From assembly GCA_963693285.1 (NCBI GenBank), contig OY848921.1, positions 1,426,001-1,490,000 on the forward strand: a DNA stretch of 64,000 nt, given 5' to 3'. The stretch is from Xestospongia muta (lineage: Eukaryota; Porifera; Demospongiae; Haplosclerida; Petrosiidae). This document shows, one piece after another, positions 29,133 through 41,054 of this stretch. The first letter of the stretch is position 1. Each line of letters starts with the position of its first letter. The position numbers were made by a program, and so were the translations under genes. The notes below the pieces were generated by a model. That model had not been told where the DNA came from. It searched no databases and saw only the letters and a list, made by a program, of their open reading frames with translations.

Positions 29133-30976
29133 TTATGTTATTAAGGGATTTGCAGCAAGGCTCTAAGCAAACACCAGTGCACCTTGGATTATTTCTTGAC
29201 CACTGAGATAAATCTATTAGGAAATATTATTGTCTAAATAGTTTAGGCTCAAATAAAAATAAATTACATCTTCTGGAGGTAGAAGAAAGCCATATCTTCC
29301 AGTATCTCTTAGTTTAAAGGTGTATCCAGCAGCACGATAACCTTTATTAGTACGGGTAGCATTACTACCATAAAACCTTCAAATTAAATAATTGATTAAA
29401 TTGTACACTTGTTTTTGACTCACCAGTCACTTGCTGAACCACCAAATAAATAGATATTTTTTTCAGATGTATAGATTTCCTGGTGGACCTACACATGTGA
29501 GTACCATAAAATATTTACTGTAACATTTTCAAACTCACATTATAGATAGCTTCACTCATTTCTGTATCTAGCCTGCTCAGTCTATACTCATCCGGAGCAT
29601 CTGTACTTGTCCACTCTTTGTATAGACAGTATGAAGAGATTTTATTTAGCTGTATTTGTTAACACTCACCACATGGACGAATTATAAGTTGACCATATGG
29701 CACCAATAATGGGAGCATTAGCCCTATTTAAAAAATAAAACTATCATTATCTTTTCTAATCTAAATCTTACTAAAATAGGCTATTGTTTTTCGTGTTTCA
29801 GGTTCAGAAGCAGCACTAAGACCAGGATATGTTTCACTACATTGACTGCTAACGTTTCCACCCTATACAAATGAGTTAGTGTAAAAAATTGTATAACAAA
29901 ATTTCACTTGATTCCAGTGATCAGGATAATTTCTGTTTAGATCCATACCATAACACGATGATGATGGTCCATGTGGTCGTCTGTTCTTCACTCAGAGACG
30001 ATTAGTATTCCATGTATACTAAAGAGAAGAAAGACTATAGCTACTACAAGGATATTTACACTGTACCTCATATCCATCAAGATTAATGAATGGAATGAAA
30101 ACAAACTCCACTTTCTCCATGATGCCTCTAACCTATTGCAACATTATTAAAATTATCACTCAACTATATAATTGCTTATGTTATCATCTTCATAATGAGC
30201 TAACAAATAAGCCACTAAAATACATACAAGTAGCCCCTGTTATCCAATCTCTTATTTTTAATTATAAAACAAACTTTAATATACTCCTCCTATATTTTAT
30301 ACAGGCATGAATCTGGCATTGAAAATATATCACAAATTCAGGAGCTCCATATCTAATATGCACAGCAAGCATGTTTCGTCCTTCTACTGATTTACCAATG
30401 GATGGTACAAAGCTACAGACTTGCACAGATCGGTAGCATTCATCACGATACCAATCAACTATGTCATAATATATATGCTGAAATATGAACATAGCATTAA
30501 TAAATTATAATTTTATTTAAACCATTTTACTCTGTTTTATTAACTTTTACTCTGTTTTATTAACTAGAACACTTACATATTCTTCAAACCAATCAGCTCC
30601 TAAGCCCTCTCGAAAAGTCATATTCTCAGCTTGTTGTACCAGTTCCTCTACATTAGCAATCTTGGTACATTCTCTATGAGCTACTATATGAGCTGTAGTC
30701 TCTAACAAGTCTTTGTTGATCCTAACATCAGCCATACCATCAGAATAGATCTGCCACACATCAACATTATCACTTTCCGAGATGCTCTTCATACCAGCAA
30801 CATTTGTTGGACTAAAGAAAGAGATAGGGGGTGTGGCTACCAGCATACAAAACTGTTACTTACCATCTTACGAGAATTTCATTATCATATCTCACAGTTC
30901 TCATATACACTACAGCTTGAGAGCCATCAAGAAAGACTGCAAACAACAGTTACAAAAGAGATCCTTTGTAAGCCAT
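29133..30976 (-). pseudogene. Decayed carboxypeptidase, copy C (B-type)
   Basis: Closest to copy B over its whole length, including Lys at the E270 position and Val at the R127 position, but broken many times: a TAA inside the signal-peptide exon (after GGATCTCTTTTG), a weakened donor after exon 3, the exon-4 acceptor changed from AG to AA, a 1-bp insertion in exon 4 (about 30221), a TGA for the Trp of RLW in exon 6 (about 29997), and a 14-bp deletion in exon 8 (about 29699) spanning the H196 region, flanked by the short direct repeat ATG. The shared substitutions mean the ancestor of B and C had already lost part of its active site before C died. Confidence 0.88.
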
Positions 30977-31377
30977 TTTATATACAATGACTATATGACA
31001 TGACAAAAATATTTAATTTATAAGATAATCAATCAACTTCCTTATATGGATATAATTAGAGTTTAAAAGTACACTATATTTATAAATATATTAATTATTA
31101 TACTTTGTAATAGACCTTTAAAACATGTGACTAATCAATGATATGTTTATAAAGATATTAGTTACTTGCAAAGAGTAAGGTCTTATGAAAACATGTCACT
31201 GGTTTAAAAATTAGTTATTTCAGCTCAAAAACAATGATCATTTAATAGGATACACACGTATATATTTTAAATCTTAGAATGTTATACACACAAGTACAAA
31301 AATAATGCAGCATATACTAATAGAGGGAGTATATTTAATAAAAACAGCTTAACATCCACAATCGGTGCAGTTCAGCT

Positions 31378-33509
31378 CTAGCTCTTAACGACTAAAGGGT
31401 TTTTAATAAGCTCTTCAGCAAACACTAGCACACCAGCAACATTTTCTTCACCAGTTGGTATAATCTATTACAATTTGTTAAAATAAAACTAAATATATTA
31501 ACAATGATCAGTCACTTGATCTGGAGGTAGCAGGAAACCATATGTTCCATTATCTCTCAGTTCAAAAGTGTAACCTGCTGCACGATAACCTTTATTAGCA
31601 TTTGTAGCATCTTCTCCATAAAACCTACATTCAATAGTGTATTAGATAAGGCGCACATACATTGTAGAATGTATACATGATTTTACCAGTCAGATGCTGT
31701 TCCACTGGTTAGATAAAGTTCAATACCTTTTTTAGACCTGTATCTCTTGCAATTAACCTATAAATGTAGTAGAATCAAAAAAATGTTGCAAAACAGCACA
31801 TTTTCTCACCTCAAAAATGGCATCACTCATTCTACTCCCTAACTCACTCAATTGGGTCTCATCTGGACTATTAGAACTTGTCCATCCTAGTACAGTGCTA
31901 AGTAATAGAACAGATCATTTTAAATAATTTTGTATACCATATGGACGAAGGATAAGTTGACAGTAAGAATGCCAATCTATAGCACCAATAATGGGAGTAT
32001 ATTTCCTGTATAATAAATTAATGATTATGTCAGCATATTATTACATCTTGTAATGAGATATTTTGCATTTTACTTGAAATAATTCATAGTGTTCTGAGTT
32101 TCTGGTTCAGATGCAGCACTTGTTCCATGATATATTTCACTACATGGATCATTGGAACTTCCACCCTATGTATGACAGTTATAAATTGTATACTATATAA
32201 TGTATAGTTATTACCTCATTCCAATGGTCAGGATAGTTTCTGTTCAAATCTACACCACAACAAGATGATCCTGAATTGACTTGTCTGTTCTTCCTCCATA
32301 AACGATCATTAGTCCATGAATGCTGTTAACAAGACAATAAATTAGTCTGTGCTTTATTAAGTATATACCTCATAGCCATCAGGATTGACAAATGGAACAA
32401 AAATGAACTCAACATTATCCAATATTTCTTTAACCTACACATCAACATGTATATATGTATCTTATATCATATATCATTAATATACCCTTAAATCATCAGC
32501 ATAATTCTTCACTAAGTAATCTGCAATGTACATACAAGTTGCTCCTGATATCCACTCACCTACAAGGAATAGCTTCACATATTAATTTAACATGACCATA
32601 GACACTTACGCGCATGAGCTTGACATTGAAAATAGATTTTGAAACCATTTGGGTTTGTTTGGCCTCTAATATGCACAGCAGGTTGATCTCGGCCTTCAAA
32701 AGACTTACCAATACTTGATACAAAATTGCAAACATTAGAGTTCTCTTCACATAATTCCATGTACCACTCGACAATCTCATCATACCGATGCTAAAATAAA
32801 GCAGTAATTTAGTGATCAGATTGATGTCAATTTATAAAACAATTATTATATAACCATGAATGGAAATGTATTGTGCAAATTTTTAAACAAAAGGCAAATT
32901 TTCCGACTCAATTATACAGAGCATGCACTTTTTGTCTTCAGTAGTTGTGGCATAGAATGTAGTAGACATTTAACCAAAAGCAACTTAGATCTTCACTAAC
33001 AAACAGACTACAAAGTCAAAAATTCTGTTTCAGTTAATAACTAGTAATAATAATTCCATTGAAGTATGGAACAATAATAAGCTTAGGTTTGCATGGTAGT
33101 TCATAGAGGTTTTAATAAAAATGCTTACGTATTCATCAAACCAATCAGCTACAAAGCCCTCTTGAAAAGTCATATTCTCAGCTTGTTGTATTAATTCCTC
33201 TACATTAGCAATCCTGGTACATTCTATATGAGCTGTAGTCTCTAACAAGTCTTTGTTGATCCTAACGTCAGCCATACCATCAGAATAGATCTGCCACACA
33301 TCAACATTATCACTTTCCAAGAAACTCTTCACACCAGCAACTTTTGTAGGACTAAAGAAAGAGATAGGGGTGTGGCTGCCTACATACAAAACTATTACTT
33401 ACCATCTAACTAGAATTTCATCATCATATCTTACACTTCTCTTATACACTGCAGCTTGAGAGAAAACAAGAAAGACTACAGACAACAGAAGAGGTCCTTT
33501 GTATGTCAT
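31378..33509 (-). CDS. Metallocarboxypeptidase (M14A), copy D
   Basis: Twelve exons join in phase to 420 residues: 33403-33509, 33129-33351, 32610-32790, 32486-32559, 32369-32434, 32215-32322, 32074-32165, 31938-32005, 31810-31886, 31687-31757, 31516-31624, 31378-31464. Signal peptide, propeptide (five codons shorter than in copy A, in frame) and catalytic domain are present. H69 and E72 (QAHAREW, with Ala replacing the usual Ile before the His), R127, N144-R145, H196 (IDWHSYCQ) and E270 are retained, so it should be active. The S1' pocket segment reads TASDW rather than SADDW as in copy A, so substrate preference may differ. The start codon context and the first 180 bp upstream match copies A, E and F. 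Confidence 0.92.
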
Positions 33510-33689
33510 TTTGTTTATGCATATGACCTTTTAAACTAGCATATAAGGCTATCTTTAGGTGTTGTTTATATAATGCATTTTTATAAATGATCATGTCTGT
33601 ATTGCAAGATAGTGTGATAATTACTGGTCTATAAATTCTAGCATTAAAGTCTGTGTTAAAAGTTGTTATTGTGTAGAGCAATACTCTAA

Positions 33690-34196
33690 GTATCTGAATT
33701 AAGAGTAAGCAGAATATGATATTACCATCTGAATGCATTTATATAATAGCTATAGTTAAATCTCTATTACTGAGACTTCATGTTTGCTATTTTCTATTTA
33801 TTACTTAAATATTCATCAAACCAATCAGTTCCTAAGCCCTCTCGAAAAGTCATATTCTCAGCTTGTTGTACCAGTTACTCTATGTTAGTAATCTTGGTAC
33901 ATTCTCTGTGAGCTATTCCATGAGTCGTAGTCTCTAAAAGTCTTTGTTGATCCTAACATCAGCCATACCATCAGAATAGATCTGCCACACATCAACATTA
34001 TCACTTTCCAAGAAGCTCTTCATACCAGCAACTTTTGTAGGGCTAAAGAAAGAGATAGGGAGTGTGACACCTGCATATACAAAATGGTTAGATCTACTTA
34101 CCATCTAACCAGAACCTCATCATCTTATCTTACAGTTCTCTGATACATTGCAGCTTGAGAGCCAACAAGAAATAATACAAACAACAGAAGAGATCT
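33690..34196 (-). pseudogene. 5' fragment of a B-type carboxypeptidase (exons 1-2)
   Basis: Holds the propeptide exon and most of the signal-peptide exon of a B-type gene, then is cut by the element that starts at 34197. It is dead beyond the truncation: GAG-TAA in the propeptide (about 33876), a 1-bp deletion (about 33937, shared with the equivalent fragments of units 2 and 3) and loss of the exon-2 donor GT. Its left edge, near 33690, joins type-I upstream sequence directly. Confidence 0.85.
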
Positions 34197-35172
34197 GACA
34201 GCCATTAGCCAGAGAAACTTATCTAAATTTTAACCCCTTCTTTTTTGGTCTTATTGAATTCTCTCACGTCAGCAGAAGTTCTATCTTTAATAGAGGGCTT
34301 CCTCTAACTATCTCTGATCTACATTCGCCAAATACTGTAGATGTTTCAGGAGGTTCCAGTTTGATGATGGAACAGCGACCAGGCCAATTGGAATCATTAA
34401 CTGCTTTGTTTACTGGTTTGAGTACACAAGAGTTGCCACATAAAGAGACACTCTTCAAAATCAGATAACTGTTAAAGAAGTAAAAGAACATAGTGAGATA
34501 TGACTAGTTCAAAGTTTGCCTTAGTAAGTTCTGCTATCACTATGTGTTACTTACTCTATATTGGTATAGACTGTTCATATGTTTATTAGAACTACTGCAA
34601 TAATTGGACATGGACTACTGGCTGGTAAGTATTATCTATTCATACATCTATCTAATGTCCCACATAGCTATCTACAATATCTATCCATCTCTATCCATCA
34701 ATTCGTCTATCAACTATAACTTTTATCATCTTTAGGTATTCATCACCTTGGTTTTATCAATGAGTGTCCTTATAGTGGGTTTAGTACTACTTGGTATAAG
34801 ATTAGAATATAGAACAAGCATACTGAAATTATGGAAGCCGAGGACAGACATTCCAACATAGAATATACGACCAAAATCAGGAACCCAACCCAACTGGAAA
34901 CATCTCACTGACCCTTGATTCTAAGAGACAGTTCATGGTGCTTGTGCTCTGTGTTTTATTAATAACAAGAAAAGCCTAAAAATGGCACGTATACAAAGAA
35001 TGGAATAAGGAATAAGAAATTGAAAGTTATCAAGGTCGTTAATTCGAATTTTTAAAATACGCAAAGATGCACAGAAGAAACAGGAAATAGGAATTGGAAT
35101 GTCCATCCTCAGCTTTCATATGAAATAGAGTTTCCTTGAATCTTAATTCCATGGCATCCTTTCTTCTTTTCT
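34197..35172. mobile_element. Truncated element, left end (unit 1)
   Basis: Begins with the inverted-repeat terminus GACAGCCATTAGCC at the same position of the signal-peptide exon as in units 2 and 3. About 975 bp of left-end sequence remain; it ends in TTCTTTTCTATA and passes directly into C-type exon 3, so the right part has been deleted. Confidence 0.8.
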
Positions 35173-35817
35173 ATAATATATCAAAATATATCACAAATTC
35201 AGGAACTCCATATCTAATATGCACAGCAGGCATGTTTTGTTCTTCTACTGATTTACCAATGGATGGTACAAAGCTACAGACTTGCACAGATCGGTAGCTT
35301 TCATCACGATACCAATTGACTATGTCATAATATATATGCTGAAATATGAACATAGCATTAATAAATTATAATTTGATTTAAACCATTTCGCTCTGTTTTA
35401 TTAACTAGAACACTTACATATTCTTCAAACCAATCAGCTCCTAAGCCCTCTCGAAAAGTCATATTCTCAGCTTGTTGTACCAATTCCTCTACGTTAGTAA
35501 TCTTGGTACATTCTCTATGAGCTACTCCATGAGTTGTAGTCTCTACCAAGTCTTTGTTGATCCTAACATCAGCCATACCATCAGAATAGATCTGCCACAC
35601 ATCAACATTATCACTTTCCAAGAACCTCTTCATACCAGCAACATTTGTTGGACTAAAGAAAGAGATAGGGAGTGTGGCTACCAGTATACAAAACTGTTAC
35701 TTACCATCTTACGAGAATTTCATTATCATATCTCACAGTTCTCATATACACTGCAGCTTGAGAGCCATCAAGAAAGACTACAAACAACAGTTACAGAAGA
35801 GATCCTTTGTAAGCCAT
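35173..35817 (-). pseudogene. 5' fragment of a C-type carboxypeptidase (part of exon 3 to exon 1)
   Basis: Exon 1 (start codon at 35815-35817), exon 2 and most of exon 3 of a C-like gene, truncated inside exon 3 where the element remnant begins. It carries the same TAA in the signal-peptide exon as copy C, so it derives from an already dead gene. Confidence 0.85.
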
Positions 35818-36210
35818 TTTACATACAATGACATGACAAAAATATTTAATTTATAAGAGAATCAATCAACTTCCTTATATGGATATAATTAGAGTTTAAA
35901 AGTACACTATATTTATAAATATATTAATTATTATACTTTGTAATAGACCTTTAAAACATGTGACTAATCAATGATATGTTTATAAAGATATTAGTTACTT
36001 GCAAAGAGTAAGGTCTTATGAAAACATGCCACTGGTTTAAAAATTAGTTATTTCAGCTCAAAAACAATGATCATTTAATAGGATACACACGTATATATTT
36101 TAAATCTTAGAATGTTATACACACAAGTACAAAAATAGTGCATCATATACTAATAGAGGGAGTATATTTAATAAAAAGAGCTTAACATCCACCATCAGTG
36201 CAGTTCAGTT

Positions 36211-38356
36211 CTAGTTCTTAACAACTAAAGGGTTTTTAATAAGCTCTTCAGCAAACACTAGTACACCAGCAACATTTTCTTCACCAGTTGGTATAATCTA
36301 GTACAATTTGTTAAAATAAAACTAAATATATTAACAATGATCAGTCACTTGATCTGGAGGTAGCAGGAAACCATATGTTCCATTATCTCTCAGTTCAATA
36401 GTGTAACCAGCTGCACGATAACCTTTATTAGCACTCGTAGCATCTTCTCCATAAAACCTACATTCAATAGTGTATTAAGATAAGGTGTACATACATTGTA
36501 GAATGTATACATGATTTTACCAGTCAGATGCTGTTCCACTGGTTGGATAAAGTTCAATAAATTTTTTAGACGTGTATCTCTTGCAATTAACCTATAAATG
36601 TAGTAGAATCAAAAAAATGTTGCAAAATAGCACATTTTCTCACCTCAAAAATGGCATCACTCATTCTACTCCCTAACTCACTCAATTGGGTCTCATCTGG
36701 ACTATCAGAACTTGTCCATCCTAGTACAGTTGCTAAGTAATAGAACAGATCATTTTAAATAATTTTGTATACCATATGGACGAAGGATAAGTTGACTGTA
36801 AGAATGCCAATCTATAGCACCAATAATGGGAGTATTTTCCCTGTATAATAAATTAATGATTATGTCAGCACATTATTACATCTTGTAATGATATATTTTG
36901 CATCTTACTTGAAATAATTCACAGTGTTCTGAGTTTCTGGTTCAGATGCAGCACTTGTTCCATGATATCTTTGACTACATGGATTGCTGAAACTTCCAGT
37001 CTATGTATGACAGTTATAAATTGTGTACTATATAATGTATAGCTATTACCTCATTCCAATGGTCAGGATAGTTTCTGTTCAAATCTACACCACGACAATA
37101 TGATCCTGAATTGACTTGTCTGCTCTTCCTCCATAAACGATCATTAGTCCATGTATACTGTTAACCAGACAGTAAAAAATTGTGCTTTATTAAGAATATA
37201 TATACCTCATAGCCATCAGGATTGACAAATGGAACAAAAATGAACTCAACATTATCCAATATTTCTTTAACCTACACATCAACAAGTATACATGTATCTT
37301 ATATCATATATCATTAATATACCCTTAAATCATCAGGATAATTCTTCACTAAGTAATCTGCAATGTACATACAAGTTGCTCCTGATATCCACTCACCTAC
37401 AAAGAAAAGCTTCACATATTAATTTAACATGACCACAGACACTTACGCGCATGAATCTGACATTGAAAATAGATTTTGAAACCATTTGGGTTTGTTTGGC
37501 CTCTAATATACACAGCAGGTTGATCTCGGCCTTCAAAAGACTTACCAATACTTGATACAAAATTGCAAACATTAGAGTTCTCTTCACATAATTCCATGTA
37601 CCACTCGACAATCTCATCATACCGATGCTAAAATAAAGCAGTAATTTAGTGATCAGATTGATGTCAATTTATAAAACAATTATTATATAACCATGAATGG
37701 AAATGTATTGTGCAAATTTTTAAACAAAAGGCAAATTTTCCGACTCAATTATACAGAGCATGCACTTTTTGTCTTCAGTAGTTGTGGCATAGAATGTAGT
37801 AGACATTTTAACCAAAAGCAATTTAGATCTTTACTAACAAACAGACTACAAAGTCAAAAATTCTGTTTTAGTTAATAACTAGTAATAATTCCATTGAAGT
37901 ATGGAACAATGATAAGCTTAGGTTTGCATGCTAATTCATAGAGGTTTTAATAAAATTGCTTACGTATTCATCAAACCAATCAGCTACAAAGCCCTCTTGA
38001 AAAGTCATATTCTCAGCTTGTTGTATCAGTTCCTCTACATTAGCAATCTTGGTACATTCTCTATGAGCTGCTATATGAGCTGTAGTCTCTAACAAGTCTT
38101 TGTTGATCCTAACATCAGCCATACCATCAGAATAGATCTGCCACACATCAACATTATCACTTTCCAAGAAACTCTTCATACCAGCAACATTTGTAGGACT
38201 AAAGAAAGAGATAGGGGTGTGGCTGCCTACATACAAAACTATTACTTACCATCTAACTAGAATTTCATCATCATATCTTACACTTCTCTTATACACTGCA
38301 GCTTGAGAGAGAGCAAGAAAGACTACAGACAACAGAAGAGATCCTTTGTATGCCAT
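36211..38356 (-). CDS. Metallocarboxypeptidase (M14A), copy E
   Basis: Twelve-exon structure identical to copies D and F, each exon open in the expected phase, stop TAG at 36211 and ATG at 38356 (MAYKGS type start). Signal peptide, propeptide and catalytic domain are complete; [24 protein letters not shown] and E270 are all kept. Distinguishing residues include [11 protein letters not shown] in exon 7 and TSKKFIELYP in exon 10. Predicted to be a secreted, activatable carboxypeptidase. Very high similarity to D and F points to recent duplication or gene conversion. Confidence 0.9.
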
Positions 38357-38529
38357 TTTGTTTATGCATATAACCTTCTAAATTAGCATGTAAGGCTATC
38401 TTTAGGTGTTGTTTATATAATGCATTTTTACAGATGGTCATGTCTGTATTGCAAGATAGTGTGATAATTACTGGTCTATAAATTCTAGCATTAAAGTCTG
38501 TGTTAAGAGTTGTTATTGTGTAGAGCAAT

Positions 38530-39038
38530 AAGTATCTGAATTAAGAGTAAACAGAATATGATATTACCATCTGAATGCATTTATATAATAGCTATAATTA
38601 AATCTCTATTACTGAGACTTCATGTTTGCTATTTTCTATATATAACTTACATATTCTTCAAACCAATCAGTTCCTAAGCCCTCTTGAAAAGCCATATTCT
38701 CAGCTTGTTGTACCAGTTCCTCTACATTAGCAATCTTGGTACATTCTCTGTGAGCTATTGCATGAGTAGTAGTCTCTAAAAGTCTTTGTTGATCCTAACA
38801 TCAGCCATACCATCAGAATAGATCTGCCACACATCAACATTATCATTTTCCAAGAAGCTCTTCATACCAGCAACTTTTGTAGGGCTAAAGAAAGAGATAG
38901 GGAGTGTGACACCTGCATATACAAAATGGTTAGATGTACTTACCATCTAACTAGAACCTCATCATCTTATCTTACAGTTCTCTGATACACTGCAGCTTGA
39001 GAGCCAACAAGAAATACTACAAACAACAGAAGAGATCT
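38530..39038 (-). pseudogene. 5' fragment of a B-type carboxypeptidase (unit 2)
   Basis: Same fragment as in unit 1: propeptide exon with the 1-bp deletion (about 38779) and signal-peptide exon interrupted by the element at 39039. The exon-2 donor GT is intact here, unlike unit 1. Confidence 0.85.
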
Positions 39039-40022
39039 GACAGCCATTAGCCAGAGAAAGTTATCCAAATTTTAACCCCTTCTTTTTTGGTCTTATTGAA
39101 TTCTCTCACATCAGCAGAAGTTCTATCTTTAATAGAGGGCTTCCTCTAACTATCTCTGATGTACATCCGCCAAATACTGTAGATGTTTCAGGAGGTTCCA
39201 GTTTGATGATGGAACAGCGACCAGGCCAATTGGAATCATTAACTGCTTTGTTTACTGGTTTGAGTACACAAGAGTTGCCACATGAAGAGACACTCTTCAA
39301 AATCAGATAACTGTTAAAGAAGTAAAAGAATATAGTGAGATATGACTAGTTCAAAGTTTGCCTTAGTAAGTTCAGCTATTACTATGTGTTACTTACTCTA
39401 TATTGGTATAGACTGTTCATATGTTTATTAGAACTACTGCAATAATTGGACATGGACTACTGGCTGGTAAGTATTATCCATTCATACATCTATCTAATGT
39501 CCCACATAGCTATCTACAATATCTATCCATCTCTATCCATCAATTCGTCTATCAACTATAACTTTTATCATCTTTAGGTATTCATCACCTTGGTTTTATC
39601 AATGAGTGTCCTTATAGTGGGTTTAGTACTACTTGGTATGAGTATAAGATTAGAATATAGAACAAGCATCCTGAAATTATGGAAGCCGAGGACAGACATT
39701 CCAACATAGAATATACAACCAAAATCATGAACCCAACCCAACTGGAAACATCTCACTGACCCTTGATTCTAAGAGACAGTTCGTGGTGCTCGTGCTCTGT
39801 GTTTTATTAATAACAAGAAAAGCCTAAAAATGTCACATATACAAAGAATGGAGTAAGGAATAAGAAATTGAAAGTTATCAAGGTCATTAATTGGAATTTT
39901 TAAAATACGCAAAGATGCACAGAAGAAACAGGAAATAGGAATTGGAATGTCCATCCTCAGCTTTCATATGAAATAGAGTTTCCTTGAATCTTAATTCCAT
40001 GGCATCCTTTCTTCTTTTCTAT
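39039..40022. mobile_element. Truncated element, left end (unit 2)
   Basis: Left terminus GACAGCCATTAGCC followed by about 980 bp nearly identical to the left end of the full element at 43891, then a junction to C-type exon 3 at the same point as in unit 1. Confidence 0.8.
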
Positions 40023-40666
40023 AATGTATCAAAATATATCACAAATTCAGGAGCTCCATATCTAATATGCACAGCAGGCATTTTTTTGTCCTTCTACTGA
40101 TTTACCAATAGATGGTACAAAGCTACAGATTTGCACAGATCGGTAGCATTCATCACGATACCAACTAACTATGTCATCATATATATGCTGAAATATGAAC
40201 ATAACATTAATAAATTATAATTTGATTTAAGCCATTTCACTCTGTTTCATTAACTAGAACACTTACATATTCTTCAAACCAATCAGCTCCTAAGCCCTCT
40301 CGAAAAGTCATATTCTCAGCTTGTTGTACCAGATCCTCTATGTTAGCAATCTTGGTACATTCTCTGTGAGCTACTCCATGAGTTGTAGTCTCTAACAAGT
40401 CTTTGTTGATCCTAACATCAGCCATACCATCAGAATAGATCTGCCACACATCAACATTATCACTTTCCAAGAACCTCTTCATACCAGCAACATTTGTTGG
40501 ACTAAAGAAAGAGATAGGGAGTGTGACTACCAGTATACAAAACTGTTACTTACCATCTTACGAGAATTTCATTATCATATCTCACGGTTCTCTTATACAC
40601 TGCAGCTTGAGAGCCATCAAGAAAGACTACAAACAACCGTTACAGAAGAGATCTATTGTAAGCCAT
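40023..40666 (-). pseudogene. 5' fragment of a C-type carboxypeptidase (unit 2)
   Basis: Part of exon 3, exon 2 and exon 1, with the C-type TAA in the signal-peptide exon and an additional Lys-to-Asn change near the start. Truncated inside exon 3 exactly as in unit 1. Confidence 0.85.
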
Positions 40667-41054
40667 TTTACATACAATGACATGACAAAAATATTTAATT
40701 TATAAGATAATCAATCAACTTCCTTATATGGATATAATTAGAGTTTAAAAGTACACTATATTTATAAATATATTAATTATACTTTGCAATAGACCTTTAA
40801 AACGTGACTAATCAATGATATGTTTATAAAGATATTAGTTACTTGCAAAGAGCAAGGTCTTATGAAAACATGTCACTGGTTTAAAAATTAGTTATTTCAG
40901 CTCAAAAACAATGATCATTTAATAGGATACACACGTATATATTTTAAATCTTAGAATGTTATACACACAAGTATAAAAATAATGCATCATATACTAATAG
41001 AGGGAGTATATTCAATAAAAACAGCTTAACATCCACAATCGGTGCAGTTCAGCT

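Larger units (their letters stand above)
30977..35817. repeat. Tandem segmental duplication, unit 1 (about 4.84 kb)
   Basis: Contains, left to right, the 3' flank and type-I carboxypeptidase D, a 5' fragment of a B-type gene, a truncated piece of the transposable element, and a 5' fragment of a C-type gene. The same order recurs in unit 2, and up to the element in unit 3, with only scattered substitutions and short indels. Corresponding landmarks are offset by about 4,840 bp. Boundaries given are from one C-type start codon to the next; the true duplication breakpoints may be elsewhere within the period. Confidence 0.9.
35818..40666. repeat. Tandem segmental duplication, unit 2 (about 4.85 kb)
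   Basis: Second unit, same order as unit 1: carboxypeptidase E, B-type fragment, truncated element, C-type fragment. It shares with unit 1 the exact deletion junction between element and C-type exon 3, which unit 3 lacks, so units 1 and 2 are sisters. Confidence 0.9.

Noticed and set aside
34264..34491. Minus-strand open frame with several Cys (LCGNSCVLKPVNKAV)
   Set aside because: The plus strand of the same segment gives a more protein-like, splice-bounded frame conserved among the three units; the minus frame has no splice or start context.
37693..37875. Plus-strand 60-codon open frame ([16 protein letters not shown]...) in intron 2 of copy E, also in copy F
   Set aside because: It lies in an intron of the minus-strand gene, is frame-shifted in copy D, and its similarity among copies follows simply from the recent duplication.
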